A stretch of DNA of 64,000 bases from contig JASLEG010000117.1 of the NCBI GenBank assembly GCA_030151225.1, positions 1 to 64,000 on the forward strand. Direction: 5' to 3'. The position numbers and the translations under genes were made by a program. Each line of letters opens with the position of its first letter. Positions within the stretch are counted from its first letter, which is position 1. The stretch is from Burkholderia sp. Its GTDB lineage: Bacteria; Pseudomonadota; Gammaproteobacteria; Burkholderiales; Burkholderiaceae. Below, one piece after another: positions 29,874-37,714 of the stretch. Below the pieces are notes generated by a model. It saw only the letters and a list, made by a program, of their open reading frames with translations, was not told the origin of the DNA and did not search any database.

Positions 29874-29995
29874 CGCGACGGCTCGACGACGGCTCGACGC
29901 CGCCGCGCGCGGGTTCACGCACGCGTCGCATCGCCGGGCGATACTGTCGGCCCGCCGCATCGGCGTTGTCATGATTTCCGCGAAGGAGGTGTTCG

Positions 29996-30439
29996 ATGTT
30001 CCGACCGGCTGCCGCATCCGCCCTGCTGATCGTGCTCGGGCTCGCCGCCTGCAGCGACGACTCGCATCCGGCGCCGTCGTCGTCCGGTGCCGACGCGAGC
30101 CTGCCGGCAAGCGGCGACGGCAATGCCAGCGCGTTCAACGGCGGCGCCGGGCAGGCCGCGCCGGCCCCGGCCTCAGTACAGCCGCCGCTCGCGCCGCCCG
30201 AGATCCACTACCCGCCCGCCGACGATGCCGCGGCCTCGTCCGCTTCGTCGACCGCATCGACCGCATCGACCGCATCGGCCGAACCGCCGCCGGGCGGCCC
30301 GGGCAACCCCGGCACGCCGGCCCCGCCGCCCGGTGCCGCCCCGAGCGGCCCGGCCGGCAGCGACGCGAATGCACCGACCGGCATTGCGCCGAGCCGCCTG
30401 CCCGCGCAGGGTGCCAGCGCCGGCGCCACGCGCGGCTGA
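29996..30439 (+). CDS. Proline/alanine-rich lipoprotein
   Basis: A small exported lipoprotein of 147 residues. It has a type II signal peptide with lipobox LAAC (Cys19), followed by Ser-Asp, which would direct it to the inner membrane by the Asp+2 rule if that applies here. The mature part is low-complexity Pro, Ala, Ser and Gly with no predicted fold, including an (AST)-type run from a short DNA repeat. The start is firm: GAAGGAGGTG lies just upstream of the ATG. Function unknown. Confidence 0.7.
   Translation: MFRPAAASALLIVLGLAACSDDSHPAPSSSGADASLPASGDGNASAFNGGAGQAAPAPASVQPPLAPPEIHYPPADDAAASSASSTASTASTASAEPPPGGPGNPGTPAPPPGAAPSGPAGSDANAPTGIAPSRLPAQGASAGATRG
30246..30280 (+). repeat. 9-bp tandem repeat inside lipoprotein gene
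   Basis: About three and a half copies of TCGACCGCA encode Ser-Thr-Ala units. The unit is a multiple of three, so copy-number change alters length but not frame. Confidence 0.7.
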
Positions 30440-30495
30440 CCGCCGGCGGCACGTCGGGAAACGCGCCGAGCGTTCAGCAAGCGACCGGCAAGCGC

Positions 30496-31197
30496 TCAGA
30501 TCGCGAACGTGAACGCGCGCTCGCCGGCCGGGCCGCGCACTTCGCGCTGCTCGCGCACCTCACGCGCCCGACGCGGCACGCCGCCCTCGCCCGCTTCGTC
30601 GTGATGCCGCGCGTCGGCCGCCTCGGCCTCGTCGCGAAACCGCAGCGGCGCCGCGCAGTGCACCAGCGTGTCGATGAAATACTTGGCGCGCGGCCACGGC
30701 CCGAAGCCGGCCGCGGTGTTGACGTGCCCCGCGTCGCCAAGATTGACGAAGGCGCTGCCGAGCGCGCGCGCCATCTCGTGCGCATCGTCGAGCGCCATCC
30801 ACGGATCGGTCTCGCTGCCGATCAGGATCGACGGCACCGGCAGGCGCCGCGCCTCGAACGCCCCGGCGAACGCGAACTTGCCCGGGTTGGCCGGCGCCAC
30901 GAACAGCACGCCGGCCACGTCCGCGGCGAGATCGCCGCGCAGCAGCGCGTGCGCGGTGGCCAGGCAGCCGAAGCTGTGCGCGGCCAGCACGAAGGGCCCG
31001 CGCTCGCGCGCGAGCGTGTCGCGCACCGCGCCGGCCCAGCGCGCCAGCTGCGGCGCCTCCCAGTCTTCCTGCTCCACGCGCAGCGAGCGCGCGAACTGCC
31101 GCTCGAGCCAGGTTTGCCAGTGCGCGCCCTCGCTGCCGTGCAGGCCCGGCACCGTCACGAGCCGCGGCGGCCACGTCGATTTGCTGCAATTGGACAT
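30496..31197 (-). CDS. Alpha/beta hydrolase, RBBP9/YdeN family
   Basis: A small cytoplasmic serine hydrolase of 233 residues. The N-terminal VPGLHGSEGAHWQTW, nucleophile Ser75 in LAAHSFGC, catalytic Asp in GSETDPW and His in GDAGHVNTAAGFGPWP are the RBBP9/YdeN signature. The frame is open further upstream to 31428, but the family start is at MSNCSKSTW (31197). The C-terminal 30 residues are Arg/Glu-rich and atypical. Divergent from ghrA. Substrate unknown. Confidence 0.85.
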   Translation of the reverse strand: MSNCSKSTWPPRLVTVPGLHGSEGAHWQTWLERQFARSLRVEQEDWEAPQLARWAGAVRDTLARERGPFVLAAHSFGCLATAHALLRGDLAADVAGVLFVAPANPGKFAFAGAFEARRLPVPSILIGSETDPWMALDDAHEMARALGSAFVNLGDAGHVNTAAGFGPWPRAKYFIDTLVHCAAPLRFRDEAEAADARHHDEAGEGGVPRRAREVREQREVRGPAGERAFTFAI

Positions 31198-31401
31198 CGC
31201 TTCCCCCTCGCTTGCGGTCGAACCCGTTCCGATTGTGGGACGGCCCTCCCGCCGGGCGAACCAATTTTTCCTGCTTAGCAATTTCGACGCTGCGGCGTCG
31301 GATCGCACGACACCGTAGAATGGCCGTTTGCGCGCGCCGGGCCTCGCATCCGGCCCCGCGCGCGCCTGCCCGAGCCCGTCCGGGCCCGCTCGAGACCGCA
31401 C

Positions 31402-32358
31402 ATGCAGATCCTGTTCCACGACGATCAAGACAATCCCGCCGACTGGCAGCGCGACGTCGAGGCGGCGCTGCCCGGCGCGACGCTGCGCGCCTGGCGCCCC
31501 GGCGACGACGCGCGCGCCGACTACGCGATGGTGTGGCGCCCGCCGGCCGAGATGCTGAAGCCGCGCGAGGGCCTGAAGGCGATCTTCAACCTAGGCGCGG
31601 GCGTCGACGCGCTGCTCGCGATCGAGCGCGCGCGGCCCGGCACGCTGCCGCCCGGCGTGCCGCTGGTGCGCCTGGAAGACACCGGCATGGCCCGGCAGAT
31701 GATCGAGTACGTCGCCTACGGCGTGCTGCGCTACCTGCGCCGCTTCGACGACTACGCGGCGCGGCAGCGCGAGCGCAGCTGGTGCAAGCTCGACGCGCAT
31801 CCGCGCGAGCAGTTCGTGGTGGGCGTGCTGGGGCTCGGCGTGCTCGGCGCGCAGGTGGCCCGCGCGCTCGCCGCGCTCGGGCTGCGCGTGCGCGGCTTCA
31901 GCCGCGGCGCGAAAGCGCTCGACGGCATCGCCACCTTCAGCGGCACGCCGCGCGCGGGCGACGCCGGCTTCGACGCCTTCGCCGACGGCGTGAAGGTGCT
32001 CGTGAACCTGCTGCCGGCCACGCCCGACACCGAGGGCGTGCTGAACGCGGCCGCCTTCGCGAGGCTCGCGCCGGGCGCGTATCTGATCAATGTGGCGCGC
32101 GGCGCGCACCTGGCGGAGCCGGACCTGCTCGACGCGCTCGCGAGCGGCCGCATCGAGGCCGCGCTGCTCGACGTGCTGCGCGAGGAGCCGCTGCCGGCCG
32201 CGCATCCGTTCTGGACCCATCCACGCATCACGATCACGCCGCACATCTCGGCGACCACCGAACGCGAGACGGCCGTCGCGCAGATCGCCGCGAAGATCCG
32301 CGCGTTCGAGCGCGGCGAGCCGGTCGGCGGCATCGTCGATCTCGCGCGCGGCTACTGA
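31402..32358 (+). CDS. ghrA: Glyoxylate/hydroxypyruvate reductase A
   Basis: NAD(P)H-dependent D-2-hydroxyacid dehydrogenase of 318 residues reducing glyoxylate to glycolate and hydroxypyruvate to glycerate. The Rossmann motif GLGVLGAQVA is near residue 150, the catalytic Arg is in INVARGAHL, the Glu in DVLREEPLP and the His in TPHISATT. The compact N-terminal substrate domain (ILFHDDQDNPADW) is typical of GhrA rather than SerA. It begins 204 bp from the divergent hydrolase and precedes HMG-CoA lyase. Confidence 0.92.
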   Translation: MQILFHDDQDNPADWQRDVEAALPGATLRAWRPGDDARADYAMVWRPPAEMLKPREGLKAIFNLGAGVDALLAIERARPGTLPPGVPLVRLEDTGMARQMIEYVAYGVLRYLRRFDDYAARQRERSWCKLDAHPREQFVVGVLGLGVLGAQVARALAALGLRVRGFSRGAKALDGIATFSGTPRAGDAGFDAFADGVKVLVNLLPATPDTEGVLNAAAFARLAPGAYLINVARGAHLAEPDLLDALASGRIEAALLDVLREEPLPAAHPFWTHPRITITPHISATTERETAVAQIAAKIRAFERGEPVGGIVDLARGY

Positions 32359-32435
32359 GCGAGGCCGGCACGCGAACCTCGCATCCACGGCGCACGCCCC
32401 GCGCGCGCCTCGCATCGAACCATGGAGACAAGCAC

Positions 32436-33365
32436 ATGAACCTGCCCCGAGCCGTGAAGATCGTCGAAGTCGGGCCGCGCGACGGCCTGCAGAACGAGAA
32501 GAGCTTCGTGCCCACCGACGTGAAGATCGCGCTGGTGGACAAGCTCTCGCACGCGGGCTTCCGCAACGTCGAGACCGCCTCCTTCGTGTCGCCGAAATGG
32601 GTGCCGCAGATGGCCGACGGCGCCGAGGTGATGGCCGGCATCGCGCGCCGCCCCGGCACGCTGTATTCGGCGCTGACGCCGAACCTGAAGGGCCTCGAGA
32701 ACGCGCTGGCCGCGCGCGCCGACGAGGTGGTGATCTTCGGCGCGGCGAGCGAGGCCTTCTCGCAGAAGAACATCAACTGCAGCATCGCCGAGAGCATCGC
32801 GCGCTTCGAGCCGGTGGCGAAGGCCGCCAGGGAGGCCGGCGTGCGGCTGCGCGGCAGCGTGTCGTGCGCGCTCGGCTGCCCGTATCAGGGCGAGGTGCCG
32901 ATCGCGGCCGTGATCGACGTGGTGGAACGCTTCGCCGCGCTCGGCTGCGACGAGATCGACATCGCCGACACGATCGGCGTGGGTACCGCGGCGCTCACGC
33001 GCGAGGTGCTGGCGGCGGTCGCGCGCGTGTTCCCGCGCGAGCGGCTGTCGGGCCACTTCCACGACACCTACGGGCAGGCGCTCGCCAACATCCACGCCGC
33101 GCTGCTCGAAGGCATCGAGATCTTCCACGCCTCGGTGGCCGGCCTCGGCGGCTGCCCGTACGCGAAGGGCGCGACCGGCAACGTCGCGACCGAGGACGTG
33201 CTGTACCTGATGCAGGGGCTCGGCATCGACACCGGCATCGACCTGATGGAAGTGGTCGAGGCCGGCGACTTCATCTCGCGCGCGCTCGGCCGCGCCAATG
33301 CCTCGCGCGCGGGCCGCGCGCTGCTGGCCAAACGCGGCGACGCGCAGCCGGCCGCCTGCGTCTGA
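32436..33365 (+). CDS. Hydroxymethylglutaryl-CoA lyase
   Basis: Cleaves HMG-CoA to acetoacetate and acetyl-CoA in leucine degradation. The 309-residue TIM barrel has EVGPRDGLQNEK (Arg-Asp active site), a CALGCPYQGEV segment, metal ligands in SGHFHDTYGQA and the active-site loop Cys in GLGGCPYAKGATGN. The length matches bacterial HMGL. RBS GGAGACAAGCAC precedes the ATG. It heads a run with the deacylase and DUF1289 genes. Confidence 0.95.
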   Translation: MNLPRAVKIVEVGPRDGLQNEKSFVPTDVKIALVDKLSHAGFRNVETASFVSPKWVPQMADGAEVMAGIARRPGTLYSALTPNLKGLENALAARADEVVIFGAASEAFSQKNINCSIAESIARFEPVAKAAREAGVRLRGSVSCALGCPYQGEVPIAAVIDVVERFAALGCDEIDIADTIGVGTAALTREVLAAVARVFPRERLSGHFHDTYGQALANIHAALLEGIEIFHASVAGLGGCPYAKGATGNVATEDVLYLMQGLGIDTGIDLMEVVEAGDFISRALGRANASRAGRALLAKRGDAQPAACV

Positions 33366-33416
33366 GCCGCATCGACACCGACACCCTCGACCACCTCGAC
33401 TCGACCCCACCCCGAC

Positions 33417-33923
33417 ATGCCCAATCCGACTCCGATCGACCAGCTTCCCGATTCCGCGCGCCGCGTGGCGCTCCTGCTGCGCGAGCGCGGCCACGCCCAC
33501 GGCGTGGTGATGCTCGACGAAACCGGCCGCACCTCGGCCGAGGCCGCCGCCGGCCTCGGCTGCGAAGTGGCGCAGATCGCCAAGTCGATCCTGTTCCGCC
33601 GGGCCGGCGACGGCGCGCCGGTGCTGGTGGTGGCGAGCGGCAAGAATCGCGTGGACGAGAAGAAGGTGGCCGCGCAGGTCGGCGAGATCGGCCGCGCCGA
33701 CGCGACATTTGTGCGCGACAACACCGGCTACGCGATCGGCGGCGTGTGCCCGATCGGGCATCGGGTCGAGCCGGTCACGCTGATCGATCGCGACCTGCTC
33801 GCCTACGACAGCCTGTGGGCCGCGGCCGGCCACCCGCACGCGGTGTTCACGCTGTCGCCGCAGGAGCTGGTGTCGCTGACGCGCGCGCCGGTGGTGGACG
33901 TGGCGCTGCGCGAGGCGCCGTGA
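33417..33923 (+). CDS. YbaK/EbsC-family aminoacyl-tRNA deacylase
   Basis: A 168-residue single-domain trans-editing protein of the YbaK/ProX superfamily that hydrolyses mischarged tRNAs. It shows the conserved KSILFRR lysine region, VVASGKNRVDEKKV and GYAIGGVCPIGH. The GGVCPIGH motif is the family signature. The exact mischarged tRNA is not predictable. Its stop overlaps the next gene's GTG (GTGA). Confidence 0.9.
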   Translation: MPNPTPIDQLPDSARRVALLLRERGHAHGVVMLDETGRTSAEAAAGLGCEVAQIAKSILFRRAGDGAPVLVVASGKNRVDEKKVAAQVGEIGRADATFVRDNTGYAIGGVCPIGHRVEPVTLIDRDLLAYDSLWAAAGHPHAVFTLSPQELVSLTRAPVVDVALREAP

Positions 33924-34129
33924 GCGAGGTGGCCTCGCCGTGCGTCGCGCTGTGCCGCATCGGGCCCGGCGCACCGTGGTGCGAGGGCTGCCGCCGCACG
34001 CTCGACGAGATCGCCGCGTGGAGCACGCTCGACGACGCCGGCCGGCGCGCGGTGCTCGCGCGCGTCGAGGCGCGCGGGTTCGACGACGAGGCATTGCCGC
34101 CTTCGTTGCCCTCGTCGCCGGCCGACTGA
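33920..34129 (+). CDS. DUF1289 domain protein
   Basis: A 69-residue protein with the DUF1289 pattern: SPCVALCRI followed by WCEGCRRTLDEIAAW, four Cys that could bind a metal. The GTG at 33920 overlaps the upstream stop by 4 bp, so it is translationally coupled to the YbaK gene. Function not established. Short Ser/Pro tail. Confidence 0.85.
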   Translation: MSEVASPCVALCRIGPGAPWCEGCRRTLDEIAAWSTLDDAGRRAVLARVEARGFDDEALPPSLPSSPAD

Positions 34130-34131
34130 CG

Positions 34132-34165
34132 AAAAAAAACCGTTCAACAAAGCAGTGTTGAACGG
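34132..34165 (-). terminator. Intrinsic terminator on the minus strand
   Basis: On the minus strand a perfect 10-bp stem (CCGTTCAACA / TGTTGAACGG) with a 6-nt loop is followed by eight T. It lies 144 nt past the stop of the minus-strand hydrolase. It could end that transcript or a separate small RNA. Confidence 0.85.
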
Positions 34166-34308
34166 CGCTCAGAATGGACTCCCGTTGACGTGATCAACGT
34201 TGGGTACATCATACGTCGCGCCCAATTTCGCGCAGCATCGGGAGTTTCCCTACAGACCGAAATCCTTGCCCGGCGCGGCGTTCGATGCGCCGCCGGGCCG
34301 CGCGCCGA

Positions 34309-35205
34309 TCAATATTCGAGCGCCTTCGCCACGAAGAACGACTGCAGTTCCTCGAGCAGCGCCTCGGGCGCCTCCTCCGGAATGTAGTGGCCGCAGGGCA
34401 GCGCGCGGCCGCTCACGTCGCGCGCCACCGCGCGCCATTCGTCGAGCGGCGAGAAGCAGCGCGCCACCACCCCGTCGGCGCCCCACAGCACCCGCAGCGG
34501 ACACGCCACGCGCGTGCCGCGCTCGAGATCGGCGCGATCGTGCTCGAGGTCGATGGTGGCCGAGGCGCGATAGTCCTCGCACATCGCATGCACGGCCCCC
34601 GGCTGCCGCAGCGCGGCGCGATACGCCTCGAGCGCGGCCGGCGCGAACGGCGCGAGGCCGGCCGAGCGGCCGCCCATCACGCGCTCCACGTAGGCATCGG
34701 GATTGCCGCCGATCAGCGTCTCGGGCAGCGGCGCCGGCTGGATCAGGAAGAACCAGTGGAAGTAGGCGGTGGCGAACGCGCGGTCGGTCTGCTCGTACAT
34801 CGCCAGGGTGGGCGCGATGTCGAGCAGCATCATGCGCTCCACGGCCGCCTCGTGGTCGAGCGCCATGCGGTGCGCGACGCGCGCGCCGCGATCGTGCGCG
34901 CACACGCAGAAGCGCTCGAAACCGAAATGCCGCATCACGGCCACCTGGTCGGCCGCCATCGCGCGTTTCGAGTAGGTGCGGTGCTCGGCGTCGCCGGCCG
35001 GTTTCGACGACGCGCCGTAGCCGCGCAGGTCGGTGGCGATCACCGTGAAGCGCCGCGCCAGCACGTCGGCCACGCGATGCCAGATCATGCGGGTCTGCGG
35101 GTGGCCGTGCAGCAGCAGCAGCGGCGGCCCGGCCCCGCCCTTCACGCCGTGGATGTCGATGTCGTCGACCGTCACGACGAACGATGCGAACTCGTCAAAT
35201 GCCAT
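34309..35205 (-). CDS. Alpha/beta hydrolase, fluoroacetate/haloacetate dehalogenase-like
   Basis: A 298-residue hydrolase whose active site matches haloacetate dehalogenases: nucleophile Asp105 followed by Arg106 and Arg109 (AHDRGAR), a His150-Trp151 pair (AYFHWFF) that in fluoroacetate dehalogenase binds halide, an Asp in the LRVLWGADG segment, and the catalytic His in CGHYIPEEAPE. The same fold includes epoxide hydrolases, so substrate is tentative. The ATG at 35205 is the family start; an upstream in-frame codon at 35301 adds 32 unconserved residues. Divergent from the nitronate monooxygenase across a promoter with two operator-like boxes. Confidence 0.87.
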   Translation of the reverse strand: MAFDEFASFVVTVDDIDIHGVKGGAGPPLLLLHGHPQTRMIWHRVADVLARRFTVIATDLRGYGASSKPAGDAEHRTYSKRAMAADQVAVMRHFGFERFCVCAHDRGARVAHRMALDHEAAVERMMLLDIAPTLAMYEQTDRAFATAYFHWFFLIQPAPLPETLIGGNPDAYVERVMGGRSAGLAPFAPAALEAYRAALRQPGAVHAMCEDYRASATIDLEHDRADLERGTRVACPLRVLWGADGVVARCFSPLDEWRAVARDVSGRALPCGHYIPEEAPEALLEELQSFFVAKALEY

Positions 35206-35308
35206 GGGGACGCTCTCCGGTTCGGAACCTGCCTGCCATTGTAGGAGCCGACCTCGCGCCGAAAACCCCCGCCGGGCACGCAATCCGTAGAAGCCGAGCA
35301 CTCATTCG

Positions 35309-35355
35309 ATACGAACGTTCGATGGGGCGATCTACAATCGCACGACCGTTCGTAT
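35309..35355. promoter_or_regulatory. Paired TetR-type operators around a -10 box
   Basis: ATACGAACGTTCG (35309-35321) and, inverted, CGACCGTTCGTAT (35343-35355) share 12 of 13 bases. The first contains the perfect palindrome CGAACGTTCG. A TACAAT -10-like box (35333-35338) sits between them. The form resembles TetR-family operators; no TetR gene is adjacent. Confidence 0.5.
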
Positions 35356-35496
35356 TAATATGCGACGACCGGCGCGCGGCCCGGATCGGCTCGACACGGT
35401 TCGATCCCCCGGCAACGCGCGCATCCGGCCGCCTCGCTACACTCAATGTGGCCGCCCGCCCTCCACGCGGGCGAGACGATCCAGGAGACTTCCACC

Positions 35497-36456
35497 ATGG
35501 CCCTGCCCGCCGTCCTCCAGCGCCTCGCGCTGCCCGTCATCGCCTCGCCGATGTTCATCGTCAGTTATCCCGAGCTGGTGCTCGCGCAGTGCAAGGCCGG
35601 CATCGTCGGCTCGTTCCCGGCACTGAACGCGCGCCCGGCCGAGCTGCTCGACGCCTGGCTCACGCAGATCGAGGACGAACTGGCCGCGCATCGCGAGCGC
35701 CATCCCGACGCGGTGATCGGCCCGATCGCCGTGAACCAGATCGTGCATCAGTCGAACGTGCGGCTCGAGCACGACGTGCGGGTGTGTGTCGAGCACAAGG
35801 TGCCGATCTTCATCACCAGCCTGCGCGCGCCCGCGCCGGAGATCGTGCAGGCCGTGCACGGCTACGGCGGCATCGTGCTGCACGACGTGATCAACCTGCG
35901 CCATGCGGAGAAGGCGCTCGAGGCCGGCGTGGACGGCCTGATCCTGGTGGCGGCCGGCGCGGGCGGCCATGCCGGCACCACCTCGCCGTTCGCGCTGGTG
36001 GGCGAGGTGCGCAAGCGCTTCGACGGCCCGATCGTGCTGTCCGGCTCGATCGCCAACGGCGGCTCGATCCTCGCCGCGCAGGCGATGGGCGCCGACCTCG
36101 CCTACATGGGCACGCGCTTCATCGCCACGCAGGAAGCACATGCGGTGGACGGCTACAAGCGCGCGATCGTCGACGCGAAATCGGCCGACATCATCTACAC
36201 GAACCTGTTCACCGGCGTGCACGGCAACTACATCCGCGAGAGCATCGTGAACGCCGGGCTCGATCCGGACGCGCTGCCCGAGGCCGACAAGTCGAAGATG
36301 AACTTCGGCAGCGACAAGGCGAAGGCGTGGAAGGACATCTGGGGCGCGGGGCAGGGCGTGGGCCTGATGGACGACGTGCCGAGCGTGGCCGAGCTCGTGG
36401 CGCGGCTCTCGCAGGAATACGCGGCCGCGAAGGCGCGGCTCGGGATCCCTGGCTGA
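35497..36456 (+). CDS. Nitronate monooxygenase
   Basis: FMN-dependent TIM-barrel enzyme of 319 residues that oxidises alkyl nitronates such as propionate 3-nitronate. Family motifs: the N-terminal PVIASPMFIVSYPELV, VNQIVH, the HDVINLRHAEKALEAGVDG strand, the phosphate-binding GAGGHAGTTSPFAL with its conserved His, and GSIANGGSILAAQAMGADLAYMGTRF. The ATG at 35497 follows AGGAGA. A second -10-like TACACT at 35437-35442 is better placed for this gene than the operator-flanked box. A clear terminator follows. Confidence 0.92.
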   Translation: MALPAVLQRLALPVIASPMFIVSYPELVLAQCKAGIVGSFPALNARPAELLDAWLTQIEDELAAHRERHPDAVIGPIAVNQIVHQSNVRLEHDVRVCVEHKVPIFITSLRAPAPEIVQAVHGYGGIVLHDVINLRHAEKALEAGVDGLILVAAGAGGHAGTTSPFALVGEVRKRFDGPIVLSGSIANGGSILAAQAMGADLAYMGTRFIATQEAHAVDGYKRAIVDAKSADIIYTNLFTGVHGNYIRESIVNAGLDPDALPEADKSKMNFGSDKAKAWKDIWGAGQGVGLMDDVPSVAELVARLSQEYAAAKARLGIPG

Positions 36457-36516
36457 AGGCCGCCGCGCGCGATGCGCACGGCAGCCGGGCGGTAAAGCCG
36501 AAGCAGCAAGGAAGCA

Positions 36517-36542
36517 ACGCCGGCCTCGCGCCGGCGTTTTTC
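36517..36542 (+). terminator. Intrinsic terminator of nitronate monooxygenase
   Basis: Stem ACGCCGGC / GCCGGCGT with loop CTCGC, then five T. It lies between two convergent genes. Confidence 0.85.
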
Positions 36543-36560
36543 ATGCGGAGCGCACGCGCA

Positions 36561-37532
36561 TCAGGACTCGGCGCGCGCGACGCGCTTGTGCCGCAGCGCG
36601 CCCGCCTCCTTCAGCCATGCATCGATGGTCGGGCACAGCGACTGCCCGGCGAAGCGCTCGGCCAGATAGTCGACGAACGATCGCACCTTGGCCGACACGT
36701 GGCGACGGCTCGCGTACACGGCGTAGATCGGCAGCTCGCGCGGCGGCATCGCGTCGAGCAGCAGCGGCACGAGCCGGCCCGACTCGATGTCCTCGCCCAC
36801 CACCTCGGTGCCGAGCATCGCGATGCCGCTGCCGCTCAGCACGGCCACGCGCAGCGCCTCGAGATGATTGACGATCAGGTTGCCCGACAGCGTCACGCGT
36901 GAGCTGGCGGAGTCGAACGCGAGCGAATCGACCGAGGTGGGGCCGCTGTCGCGGCGCAGGTAGTTGTGGTGTTCGAGATCGGCCAGCGTCTCGGGCGTGC
37001 CGTGCTCGGCCAGATACTGCGGCGTGGCCACCAGCAGGATGTGCGCGGTGGCGATCTGGCGCGCGACCAGCGACGACGACTTGAGCCCGAACGGCGCGGC
37101 GCGCACCGCCACGTCGTAGCCCTCGTCGATCAGCTCGACCACGCGGTCCGACAGCGTGATCTCCACCGTGACGTCGGCATAGCGCGCCGCGTAGCCGGCC
37201 ACGGCCTGCATCACGTGGCGCAGGCCGAATGCCGACAGCGAGGTGACGCGCAACCGGCCCTGCGGCACGATGCTCGCCGCCCCCACGGCCTGCCCGGCCT
37301 CGTCGAGTTCGGTCAGCGCCTGCACGAGGCGCTCGTAGTATTCGCGCCCGGCCTCGGTGGGCGCGACGCGGCGGGTGGTGCGATGCAGGAGCCGTGCGCC
37401 GAGCTGCTGCTCGAGATGCATCACGTGCTTGCTCGCCATCGCCGCCGACATCTGCATGCGCTCCGCCGCACCGACGAAGCTGCCCACTTCGACGACGTAC
37501 CGGAACACATTCATGCTGACGAGGGTATCCAT
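36561..37532 (-). CDS. LysR family transcriptional regulator
   Basis: A 323-residue LysR regulator. The winged helix-turn-helix is at about 1-65 (FRYVVEVGSFVGAAERMQMSA... LEQQLGARLLHRTTRRVAPTEAG), followed by a periplasmic-binding-like effector domain from about 90 to 300 (GRLRVTSLSAFGLRHV, YLAEHGTPETLADL). The CrgA/DhcR-like subgroup is suggested by the LHRTTRRVAPTEAGREYYER pattern. The nearest gene on its strand is the porin; the target is not known. Confidence 0.92.
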   Translation of the reverse strand: MDTLVSMNVFRYVVEVGSFVGAAERMQMSAAMASKHVMHLEQQLGARLLHRTTRRVAPTEAGREYYERLVQALTELDEAGQAVGAASIVPQGRLRVTSLSAFGLRHVMQAVAGYAARYADVTVEITLSDRVVELIDEGYDVAVRAAPFGLKSSSLVARQIATAHILLVATPQYLAEHGTPETLADLEHHNYLRRDSGPTSVDSLAFDSASSRVTLSGNLIVNHLEALRVAVLSGSGIAMLGTEVVGEDIESGRLVPLLLDAMPPRELPIYAVYASRRHVSAKVRSFVDYLAERFAGQSLCPTIDAWLKEAGALRHKRVARAES

Positions 37533-37714
37533 GCCAAACGCTCGCGAATCAGTTGATCTTTGCTGGCCTCAATTGCAAACAACTGTAACAGCGGCGGGCG
37601 CGGCCAAAGGTCAATAAACGCAAAACGATGCAATATTCCCGCGTTTTTTGTGGCCCGCTGCTAAACGAACCGGCCTTTCCGAGGGCGCGTTGCGTGCGGG
37701 CACGTGGCACGCAA

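Noticed and set aside
35394..35412. GGTTCGATCCCCC resembling a tRNA T-loop
   Set aside because: The flanking bases do not form a 5-bp T stem and no acceptor, D or anticodon arms can be drawn around it.
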